Origin: Microbacteriaceae bacterium | Lineage (GTDB): Bacteria; Actinomycetota; Actinomycetes; Actinomycetales; Microbacteriaceae | Assembly: GCA_009925875.1 (NCBI GenBank) | Contig: RFQD01000103.1 | Span: forward strand, 1 to 5,319 | DNA length: 5,319 nt | Direction: 5' to 3' | Part shown: positions 1-5,319 of the stretch, piece by piece | Layout: each line of letters opens with the position of its first letter | Position numbering within the stretch: position 1 is the stretch's first letter | Position numbers and translations under genes: made by a program | Notes under the pieces: model-generated | Database searches by the model: none | Seen by the model: the letters and a program-made list of their open reading frames with translations, nothing else | Told to the model about the DNA's origin: nothing

Positions 1-1528
1 AGCCGTCACCGCCATGCTCGCGTGCGCACGAATCGGGGCTCCCCACTCCGTCGTGTTCGGCGGTTTTTCTGCCGAAAGTTTGCGAAGTCGCATCGATGAC
101 GCGGAGGCGACCGTTGTGATCACCGCGGACGGCGGGAACCGGAAAGGCAAAGTCCTTCCATTGAAGCCCGTGGTGGATGCCGCTCTCGCGCCCACGGATT
201 CCCTACCGGATCAATCCACCGTGAATCACGTCATCGTGGTGCAGCGATGCGGGAACGACATCGACTGGGTACCCGGACGCGACCATTGGTGGCACGACCT
301 TCGTGATGAGGCAAGCCCGCAACACGTGGCGCACGGATTCCCGGCAGAGCATCCCCTCTTCATTCTTTACACGAGCGGTACGACGGGAAAACCCAAGGGG
401 ATCCTGCACACGACCGGCGGCTATCTCACCCAGACAACCTTTACTCACCGCAACGTGTTCGATCTGCGCCCGGAAACAGATGTCTACTGGTGCACCGCGG
501 ATGTCGGTTGGATCACGGGTCACAGTTACGTGGTCTACGGTCCTCTCGCTAACGGCGCCACGAGTGTCATGTTCGAGGGAACGCCCGACACGCCCCATCC
601 CGGTCGCTGGTGGGAAATCATCGAAAGATACGGCGTGACTCAGCTGTATACGGCACCGACGGCAATCCGGACATTTATGAAAATCGGGCGCGACGTGCCG
701 AAACGATTCGACCTCTCGAGTTTGCGACTTTTGGGCAGCGTGGGAGAACCCATCAACCCCGAGGCGTGGATGTGGTACCACGAGAATATCGGCGCCGGTC
801 GCACGCCCATCGTGGACACCTGGTGGCAAACGGAGACGGGAGCCATCATGATTTCTGCACTTCCCGGCGTCACGACGCTGAAACCAGGAAGTGCCCAAAC
901 ACCGATTCCCGGAATCTCTGTCGCCATCACCGCAGATGACGGGACACCCATCACGAACGAGGATGGAGGGCTACTCACGATCACGGAGCCGTGGCCATCC
1001 ATGCTCCGTGGAATCTGGGGTGACCCGGAAAGGTTCGTCGATACCTATTGGGCGAAGTTTGGTTCCCGGTACTTCGCCGGAGATGGGGCCCGCCGTGACC
1101 GTGACGGTGACATTTGGCTTCTCGGCCGCGTCGACGACGTGATGAACGTGTCTGGTCACCGTTTATCCACAGCCGAGATTGAATCCGCTCTCGTCTCCAA
1201 CCCCGTCGTGGCCGAAGCCGCGGTCGTTGGCGCCGCGGACGAGACGACAGGGCAAGCAATTGTTGCATTCGTCATCATCAAATCGAGTCAGGTCGATCAG
1301 GCGACACCGGCCGAGCATTCGGCGCTACTGCGGGAGCACGTGGCAACTCAGATTGGAGCGATTGCTCGCCCAGCACGCGTGTACATCGTTCCGGAATTAC
1401 CCAAGACTCGGAGCGGAAAAATCATGCGGCGATTACTCCGCGACGTCGCCGAGGGTCGCCCCATCGGCGATACAACGACCTTGACCGACCCCGCGATTCT
1501 CAGCGTGATAAACGCCACGGTGCACTAA
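1..1528 (+). CDS. acs: Acetyl-CoA synthetase (AMP-forming), 5' partial
   Basis: This enzyme activates acetate with ATP to acetyl-AMP and then forms acetyl-CoA, in the cytoplasm; it feeds acetate into central metabolism. The reading frame is open from the left edge (first whole codon at 2), so the ATG at 14 is internal: it lies in a stretch typical of the Acs interior ([20 protein letters not shown]). About 508 residues are visible against roughly 650 for the family, so about 140 N-terminal residues lie outside the window. Visible motifs are the adenylate-forming P-loop [11 protein letters not shown] (368-400), the acetate-pocket/adenine motif DTWWQTETG (815-841) whose second Trp is the residue that restricts Acs to short acyl groups, YFAGDGA (1070-1090) with the ATP-ribose Asp, the hinge region [12 protein letters not shown] (1127-1162), and the C-terminal SGKIMRR (1412-1432). 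The Lys in that last motif (1418-1420) is the catalytic lysine that is reversibly acetylated in characterised homologues. The gene is convergent with the RidA gene and shares stop-codon bases with it. No frameshift is seen. Confidence 0.96.
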   Translation, partial: AVTAMLACARIGAPHSVVFGGFSAESLRSRIDDAEATVVITADGGNRKGKVLPLKPVVDAALAPTDSLPDQSTVNHVIVVQRCGNDIDWVPGRDHWWHDLRDEASPQHVAHGFPAEHPLFILYTSGTTGKPKGILHTTGGYLTQTTFTHRNVFDLRPETDVYWCTADVGWITGHSYVVYGPLANGATSVMFEGTPDTPHPGRWWEIIERYGVTQLYTAPTAIRTFMKIGRDVPKRFDLSSLRLLGSVGEPINPEAWMWYHENIGAGRTPIVDTWWQTETGAIMISALPGVTTLKPGSAQTPIPGISVAITADDGTPITNEDGGLLTITEPWPSMLRGIWGDPERFVDTYWAKFGSRYFAGDGARRDRDGDIWLLGRVDDVMNVSGHRLSTAEIESALVSNPVVAEAAVVGAADETTGQAIVAFVIIKSSQVDQATPAEHSALLREHVATQIGAIARPARVYIVPELPKTRSGKIMRRLLRDVAEGRPIGDTTTLTDPAILSVINATVH

Positions 1529-1995
1529 CGGAACGCGACGACGATTTCGATTTCGACAGGCGCATCGAGCGGGAGGACCGCGACGCCGACGGCTGAGCGT
1601 GCGTGGCGACCCGCATCTCCAAAAATCTCTACCAGAGTCTCGGATGCACCGTTTATTACTGCCGGTTGACCTGTGAACGCAGGATCCGATGCAACGAAAC
1701 CGGTGACCTTGACCACTTGAGTGATGCGATCTAGGGAACCGATAACAGACTTCACAGCTGCGAGCCCATTCAAAATAGCGACTTTGGCGTACTCTCGAGC
1801 ATCCGAGGCAGGAACAAGCCCATGTCCGTCACCCACCTTCCCGGTCGCGGGAAGTACGCCGGCAACAAAAGGCAGTTGTCCGGCGGTGAAAACCAACTCA
1901 CCGTGAATCATGGCCGGGACATACGCGGCGACGGGCGGAACGACGTCCGGCAAGGTGAGGCCTAAGTCGGCAAGACGCGAATCAATGTGTGACAT
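1525..1995 (-). CDS. RidA/YjgF/UK114-family protein
   Basis: A 156-residue protein of the RidA superfamily; characterised RidA members hydrolyse reactive enamine/imine intermediates released by PLP enzymes. It resembles the longer YjgF_like_1 subgroup (compare about 128 residues for E. coli RidA). Visible features are [23 protein letters not shown] (residues 20-42), [21 protein letters not shown] (98-118) and [22 protein letters not shown] (129-150). Arg133 lines up with the substrate-binding Arg105 of E. coli RidA, and Glu148 with its Glu120, so the protein could be an active deaminase; the true substrate of this subgroup is not known to me. The ATG at 1995 is chosen because the protein then begins [13 protein letters not shown] as in its relatives; an ATG at 2002 is out of frame and ends after six codons. 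No clear Shine-Dalgarno precedes it. It lies 10 nt downstream of the small DUF4177-like gene, so co-transcription and translational coupling are likely. Its TAG stop overlaps the acs TAA. Confidence 0.93.
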   Translation of the reverse strand: MSHIDSRLADLGLTLPDVVPPVAAYVPAMIHGELVFTAGQLPFVAGVLPATGKVGDGHGLVPASDAREYAKVAILNGLAAVKSVIGSLDRITQVVKVTGFVASDPAFTGQPAVINGASETLVEIFGDAGRHARSAVGVAVLPLDAPVEIEIVVAFR

Positions 1996-2002
1996 GCGCC
2001 AT

Positions 2003-2008
2003 AGCCTA
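2003..2008 (-). promoter_or_regulatory. Possible internal -10 element in front of the RidA-like gene
   Basis: TAGGCT on the minus strand matches TANNNT and lies 7 nt from the RidA-like ATG at 1995, the same geometry as at the PBP gene. It could give a leaderless RidA-family transcript in addition to read-through from the small gene. It overlaps the stop codon of the small gene and lacks an obvious -35, so chance is a real alternative. Confidence 0.25.
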
Positions 2009-2158
2009 GGCGAGTGGACGCTTGAAGTAGGCCACGAGTCCTCCCTCGGGACCGGTGACTATCTGCACGAGTTCCCAACCGTCTTTTCCCCACGTGTTGA
2101 GGATGGCTGTCGTGTTATGGATGAGAAGTGGTGTTGTCGCGTATTCCCACGTGACCAT
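2006..2158 (-). CDS. Small DUF4177-like protein (50 aa)
   Basis: A 50-residue protein, easily missed because of its size. It starts MVTWEYATTPLLIHNTTAIL and contains NTWGKDGWELVQIVTGPEGG (residues 21-40), ending LVAYFKRPLA. The WEYA...PLL...LN.WG.DGWELV...GPEGGLVAYFKRP pattern matches, from memory, small actinobacterial DUF4177 proteins such as Rv3678A of M. tuberculosis, which also sits next to a RidA-like gene. No catalytic residues, signal peptide or membrane segment are visible; the fold is probably a small beta-rich domain and the function is unknown. The start is supported by a good Shine-Dalgarno, AGAAGGA on the minus strand at 2173-2167, 8 nt upstream of the ATG. An ATG at 2167 within that region is followed at once by TAG and is not usable. 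The gene is divergent from the PBP gene and 10 nt upstream of the RidA gene, which suggests a two-gene operon and perhaps a linked role. Confidence 0.9.
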   Translation of the reverse strand: MVTWEYATTPLLIHNTTAILNTWGKDGWELVQIVTGPEGGLVAYFKRPLA

Positions 2159-2166
2159 GTGCTACA

Positions 2167-2173
2167 TCCTTCT
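2167..2173 (-). promoter_or_regulatory. Ribosome binding site of the DUF4177-like gene
   Basis: The minus strand reads AGAAGGA, complementary to the 3' end of 16S rRNA, with 8 nt to the ATG at 2158. It fixes the start of the 50-residue gene. It is the only convincing Shine-Dalgarno in the window: the PBP, RidA and phosphoesterase starts all lack one. Confidence 0.75.
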
Positions 2174-2200
2174 ATCGGGTTCTTCCCAAGTTTTTCGGGC

Positions 2201-2213
2201 TACGCTTTAGTCT
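2201..2213 (+). promoter_or_regulatory. Putative -10 element and leaderless start of the PBP gene
   Basis: TACGCT (2201-2206) fits the actinobacterial TANNNT -10 consensus. It is followed by 7 nt and then the ATG at 2214, so a transcript starting at the usual distance would begin at or next to the A of the start codon. No Shine-Dalgarno is present in front of this ATG, which agrees with a leaderless mRNA, a common arrangement in actinobacteria. I could not find a convincing -35 hexamer at 16-18 nt. The call rests on motif and spacing only. Confidence 0.45.
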
Positions 2214-2214
2214 A
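2209..2214 (-). promoter_or_regulatory. Possible -10 element for the DUF4177-ridA-like operon
   Basis: The minus strand reads TAGACT, a TANNNT match, placed so that transcription would begin about 44 nt upstream of the small gene's ATG, leaving room for its Shine-Dalgarno. It overlaps the first base of the PBP start codon and partly faces the PBP -10. No clear -35 is seen; this is a weak call. Confidence 0.3.
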
Positions 2215-4805
2215 TGTTTGCCAACGCTCCGAAATCAGTTCGTCAAACGGGAGGGCTGCTCACCCTCGTTGGAATGAGCGCTGTGGCTGCGGTACTCGTC
2301 GCCGCTTCCGTTACTCCGGCCATGGCCGTCACGGGGCTCGCCGCGAATAGCACACTCGGCATTTTCAACGACCTGCCGGACTACCTCCAGATCGACGAAC
2401 TGGCCCAGAAGACGAGCATTTATGCCAAGGCAAATGATGGCAAAGATGTGCTCTTGGCATCGTTCTATGCGCAGGACCGCGAAGAGGTAGACCTGAAGGA
2501 CATCTCGCGCTATGTCGTCGATGCCGCTGTGGCAACCGAGGATCCCCGGTTTTACCAACATGGCGGAGTAGACCTCATCGGTACAGCTCGTGCCATGCTG
2601 TCCAATTTCGTGGGCGGAAGCGTTCAGGGTGGCTCGTCCATCACTCAGCAGTATGTCAAGAACGTTCTTGTTCAAAAAGCCGAGGGATTGTCCGACCCCG
2701 AGGCGCGGAAGGTCGCCTATGCGGCGGCGACCGCGACGAGTGCCGAACGCAAGCTGAAAGAGATGAAGCTGGCCATCGGGCTCGAACAGAACTACACAAA
2801 GGAACAGATTCTTTCGGGCTACCTGAACATTGCTTCTTTCGGTGGGCGCGTCTATGGAATTCAGAGCGCGGCAAAGTACTACTTTGGCGTGAATGCGAAG
2901 GACCTCACACTCGCTCAGGCGGCCAGCCTCATCGCCACCGTGAACAACCCGAATAACTTGCGCATTGACCAAGAAGAGAACCTCGAGAACAACAAAACCC
3001 GGCGTGACTATGTGCTGAGTCGCATGCTCGCCGAGGGAAAAATCACTCAGAAGGAGCACGACGCCGCGGTCGCAACAAAGCTCGAACCGAAAATCACGCC
3101 GAGCTCGACGGGCTGCCAGACGGCAGGAAACGCGGCTTACTTCTGCGATTACGTCACCTGGATTATTCGCAACGACCCGGCTTTCGGTAGAACAGAGGAT
3201 GACCGATGGAATGCGTTCCAGCGCGGTGGGTGGAAAATCATGACCTCCTTGAACCTCAACGTTCAGGCTGCTGCTGCAGACGGTGAAGCGACGTGGGTTC
3301 CCACCACCTACGACGGACTCGACATCGGATCCGCAGCCGTGTCGGTCGAAGTCGGCACCGGGCGAGTCTTGGCCATGGTGCAGAACAAGAACTACTCCAA
3401 TGACCCCGAAGTCACCCAGACGGATCCGTCGTACACATCCGTGAATTACAGCACGGACTATCTCTATGGCGGCTCATCCGGTTTTCAGGTCGGTTCGACC
3501 TACAAGATTTTTGCTCTCGCGGAATGGCTTAAGGCGGGTCACGGTCTCGGTGAGATGGTGGACGGGCGCGCCGAGATTGACGGGGCGAAACGCAAGTGGG
3601 CCATGTCGTCGTTCACGAACTCGTGTGAGGGTGTCGGTGGTCCGGATTGGTCCACCGTCAACGATGGCGGAAACGCGGGTGGCATCATCGATGCCCTCAC
3701 CGCGACGACGAACTCGATCAACACTGCGTACATTGCAATGTCGCAGAAACTCGATCTCTGCGAGATTCGTAAGACGGCGGAAAGCCTGCTGGTGCACCGC
3801 GCTGACGGCAACACGTTGACGAGTGGTCCGGCATCCACACTCGGAACAAATGAGATCTCGCCTTTGACGATGGCCGTCGCGGTCGCCGGAATCGCGAATC
3901 AAGGCAAAGTCTGTTCCCCCGTTGCGATTGACAAAATCACGGATGCGAAGGGGAAAGAAATCCTGCCGCCCAAGACGGTGTGCACGCAGGCTGTCACCCC
4001 CCAAGTTGCAAACACCGTTGCCTACGCAATGGGAACGGTAATCTCGAACGGCACGGCGACGGCGTCGAACCCCCAAGACGGCATTCCCGTCGTTGGTAAG
4101 ACAGGAACAACCGACAGCGCTGTACACACCTGGATGGTGGGTGCGAGCACAAAGGTGGCCACCGCGGTGTGGGTCGGAAACGTCGTCGGCTTCTCGTCGT
4201 TGTACAACTACAACTTCAACGGTGTTGCAGGAAACAAGGTGCGTCACCAAATCTGGCGAGAAATCATGACCCAAGCCAACGCGATATTCGGTGGAGATGC
4301 GTTCCCCGGTGCCGATCCGACGATGATGGGCGGGGGTCGCTCGGCCTTGATTCCTGAGACGCGAGGCCTTTCCTACGATCAGGCAAAACAGCTACTCGAA
4401 GCAAGTGGCCTGTCGGTACAAAACGGAGGTGCTATTGACTCCGAGCTTGCTGTCGGCAAAGTAGTGCGAACCGACCCGGCGACCGGCACCCAAGTTAACG
4501 GCGCAGCACTCGTGACGATCTACACGAGTAACGGAACTCTCGTCGCGGGACCTCCGTCACAAGTGGGCATGACCGAAGCCGACGCCCTGGCAGCTCTCTC
4601 TAAGTGGAACACTCGGGTCATTTACGTTGATCCTCCGCAGGATTGTAAAGAAGACACGCCTGCGGGTGGAGGCACGCCGACACCAACTCCCACGGTGATA
4701 TGCACGCCCGGACCCAATCCAGACCAAGGCAAAGTTATTAAGCAGAAACCGAGCGGTGGTTTTGTGAAGCCAACGGCCACCGTGACGTTGACAGTGCAGA
4801 ATTAG
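2214..4805 (+). CDS. Class A penicillin-binding protein (GT51 transglycosylase / transpeptidase) with two PASTA domains
   Basis: A bifunctional, membrane-anchored enzyme that polymerises lipid II into glycan strands and cross-links the stem peptides outside the membrane; PonA2-like. The protein has 863 residues. A short cytoplasmic tail precedes a hydrophobic anchor (about 14-38). The GT51 domain (about 85-260) has EDPRFYQHGGVD with catalytic Glu109, GGSSITQQYVKN (139-150), ERKLKEM (178-184) with the second acidic residue Glu183, and YFGV...LAQAASLIATVNNPN. The transpeptidase domain (about 370-690) has the SxxK motif S428-T-Y-K431, SxN S501-I-N503 and KTG K629-T-G631. Two PASTA repeats follow (about 715-774 and 780-863); the second carries a Thr/Pro-rich, Cys-bounded insert. 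All eight cysteines are extracytoplasmic. The ATG at 2214 keeps the full anchor; the next Met (21) would cut it. No Shine-Dalgarno is visible and a TANNNT element sits 7 nt upstream. The gene is divergent from the DUF4177-like gene and 4 nt before the phosphoesterase. A ponA2 assignment is likely but untested. Confidence 0.97.
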   Translation: MFANAPKSVRQTGGLLTLVGMSAVAAVLVAASVTPAMAVTGLAANSTLGIFNDLPDYLQIDELAQKTSIYAKANDGKDVLLASFYAQDREEVDLKDISRYVVDAAVATEDPRFYQHGGVDLIGTARAMLSNFVGGSVQGGSSITQQYVKNVLVQKAEGLSDPEARKVAYAAATATSAERKLKEMKLAIGLEQNYTKEQILSGYLNIASFGGRVYGIQSAAKYYFGVNAKDLTLAQAASLIATVNNPNNLRIDQEENLENNKTRRDYVLSRMLAEGKITQKEHDAAVATKLEPKITPSSTGCQTAGNAAYFCDYVTWIIRNDPAFGRTEDDRWNAFQRGGWKIMTSLNLNVQAAAADGEATWVPTTYDGLDIGSAAVSVEVGTGRVLAMVQNKNYSNDPEVTQTDPSYTSVNYSTDYLYGGSSGFQVGSTYKIFALAEWLKAGHGLGEMVDGRAEIDGAKRKWAMSSFTNSCEGVGGPDWSTVNDGGNAGGIIDALTATTNSINTAYIAMSQKLDLCEIRKTAESLLVHRADGNTLTSGPASTLGTNEISPLTMAVAVAGIANQGKVCSPVAIDKITDAKGKEILPPKTVCTQAVTPQVANTVAYAMGTVISNGTATASNPQDGIPVVGKTGTTDSAVHTWMVGASTKVATAVWVGNVVGFSSLYNYNFNGVAGNKVRHQIWREIMTQANAIFGGDAFPGADPTMMGGGRSALIPETRGLSYDQAKQLLEASGLSVQNGGAIDSELAVGKVVRTDPATGTQVNGAALVTIYTSNGTLVAGPPSQVGMTEADALAALSKWNTRVIYVDPPQDCKEDTPAGGGTPTPTPTVICTPGPNPDQGKVIKQKPSGGFVKPTATVTLTVQN
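4644..4703 (+). repeat. Thr/Pro-rich low-complexity insert in the second PASTA domain
   Basis: Residues 811-830 of the PBP run from Cys811 to Cys830 and contain a Gly-rich turn and a short Thr-Pro repeat (TPTPTPT, residues 821-827). The segment interrupts the second PASTA repeat between its first strand-helix-strand part (ending near YVDPP) and the final GKVIKQKPSGGFVKP...TLTVQN part. The flanking cysteines could close the loop by a disulfide. It is a protein-level feature; the DNA repeat itself is short and imperfect. Confidence 0.7.
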
Positions 4806-4809
4806 CGGA

Positions 4810-5319
4810 ATGGTCACCATAGTGCCCGGCCAACTCATTGGCGCGGGAGTGGCGGTTGTGGCTGGCGTCATTGCATACGCATCCCTCGTCGAGCGCAATG
4901 CCTTCACGTTACGTCGAGTAACGGTTCCGGTCTTGCCTCCGGAAAGCCCACCTATTCGAGTTCTTCATCTGTCGGATCTCCACCTTGCACCGTGGCAAAA
5001 ATCAAAAATGCGTTGGATATCCGCCCTCGCCGAGCTTCAGCCAGATTTAGTTATCGACACAGGCGACAACCTCGGACACGCTCGCGCGTTGCCCGCACTG
5101 CGTGAGGCCCTCGACGTATTTCGTGGCACGCCGGGAGCTTTCGTAAACGGGTCAAACGACTACTTCGCACCTGAATTTAAGAATCCGTTTCGCTATTTTG
5201 CCGGCCCCTCGCAACAACACCGCGAGCCCGTGCGCCTAGATACCTTGGCGCTCGAGAATTACCTGAGGACGGATCTCGGCTGGACGGACCTCAATAACCG
5301 CGCTGGCCGACTGCGGATT
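4810..5319 (+). CDS. Membrane-anchored calcineurin-like metallophosphoesterase, 3' partial
   Basis: The first 170 residues of a metallophosphoesterase; the gene runs off the right edge without a stop. A hydrophobic segment (about 8-26, LIGAGVAVVAGVIAYASLV) suggests an N-terminal membrane anchor. It is followed by the linker ERNAFTLRRVTVPVLPP and the catalytic domain: HLSDLHLAPWQ (53-63) with the metal-binding Asp56-x-His58, and DTGDNLGHA (83-91) with Asp86. Where most relatives have GNHD/E this protein has GSND (114-117). Later come NPFRYFAGPS and LGWTDLNN, which I recall from actinobacterial homologues of the Rv3683 type. The substrate is unknown. The ATG at 4810 lies 4 nt after the PBP stop, with no properly spaced Shine-Dalgarno, so translation is probably coupled to the PBP; a GTG at 4822 is a weaker alternative start. 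The adjacency suggests, without proving, a role linked to the cell envelope. Confidence 0.93.
   Translation, partial: MVTIVPGQLIGAGVAVVAGVIAYASLVERNAFTLRRVTVPVLPPESPPIRVLHLSDLHLAPWQKSKMRWISALAELQPDLVIDTGDNLGHARALPALREALDVFRGTPGAFVNGSNDYFAPEFKNPFRYFAGPSQQHREPVRLDTLALENYLRTDLGWTDLNNRAGRLRI

Noticed and set aside
14..16. ATG at 14 as the true start of acs
   Set aside because: The frame is open to the window edge, the four codons before it (AVTA) fit the Acs sequence, and a start here would remove about 140 residues that the family always has.
203..898. 231-codon open frame on the minus strand inside acs
   Set aside because: It is antisense to the clearly recognisable Acs P-loop and WWQTETG regions, its translation is rich in Arg/His/Cys and resembles no family I know; it is a by-product of the codon bias of acs.
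1447..1469. Inverted repeat CGCCGA ... TCGGCG near the end of acs as a possible terminator
   Set aside because: It has a 6-bp stem with an 11-nt loop and no following T run, and lies about 60 bp inside the acs coding sequence; it is probably chance in GC-rich coding DNA.
1910..2350. 146-codon open frame on the plus strand across the intergenic region
   Set aside because: It runs antisense through the RidA-like and DUF4177-like genes and then out of frame into the PBP start. All three of those are supported by family sequence, and its own translation is Arg/Cys-rich and unrecognisable.
2235..3059. 274-codon open frame on the minus strand inside the PBP gene
   Set aside because: Antisense to the GT51 domain with all its motifs intact; no family resemblance and no ribosome site seen.
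3474..4274. 266-codon open frame on the minus strand inside the PBP gene
   Set aside because: Antisense to the transpeptidase domain; Arg/Asp/Gly-rich translation typical of a shadow frame.

Overview
The window looks like chromosomal DNA from an actinobacterium, most likely the family Microbacteriaceae. The grounds are (i) a class A penicillin-binding protein with C-terminal PASTA domains and a Microbacteriaceae-like N-terminus, (ii) a RidA-like protein paired with a 50-residue DUF4177-type protein, and (iii) a membrane-anchored metallophosphoesterase directly after the PBP. Base composition is moderate: two lines counted by eye gave 36 and 33 G+C out of 60. That is low for a typical soil Microbacteriaceae and closer to lineages with small or AT-shifted genomes. 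The taxonomic assignment is an inference from recalled protein families and was not searched.

Layout, left to right. (1) 1-1528 (+): acetyl-CoA synthetase (acs), missing about the first 140 residues because the window starts inside the gene. (2) 1525-1995 (-): a RidA/YjgF-family protein, convergent with acs; the two stop codons overlap. (3) 2006-2158 (-): a 50-residue DUF4177-like protein, 10 nt upstream of the RidA gene and probably in the same transcript. (4) 2159-2213: a 55-bp divergent promoter region. (5) 2214-4805 (+): an 863-residue bifunctional class A PBP (GT51 + transpeptidase + two PASTA domains). (6) 4810-5319 (+): a metallophosphoesterase, cut by the right edge of the window, 4 nt after the PBP stop and probably co-transcribed with it. 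There is no gene-free stretch above 60 bp, and I saw no RNA gene, mobile element, CRISPR array or obvious intrinsic terminator.

These are mostly housekeeping functions: acetate activation to acetyl-CoA, removal of reactive enamine/imine intermediates (RidA family), and peptidoglycan polymerisation and cross-linking. The gene order resembles a shortened version of a conserved actinobacterial neighbourhood. From memory, in Mycobacterium tuberculosis it runs acs (Rv3667) ... Rv3678c (RidA-like), Rv3678A (small DUF4177), Rv3679-Rv3680 (ATPases), whiB4, ponA2 (Rv3682), Rv3683 (phosphoesterase). Here the ATPase pair and the whiB gene are absent between the small gene and the PBP, and the genes between acs and the RidA gene are absent as well. 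I did not find a clearly new biological system. The items most worth checking are the small gene, the compacted gene order, the apparently leaderless PBP gene, the cysteine-bounded insert in the second PASTA domain, and the variant metal-site motif in the phosphoesterase.
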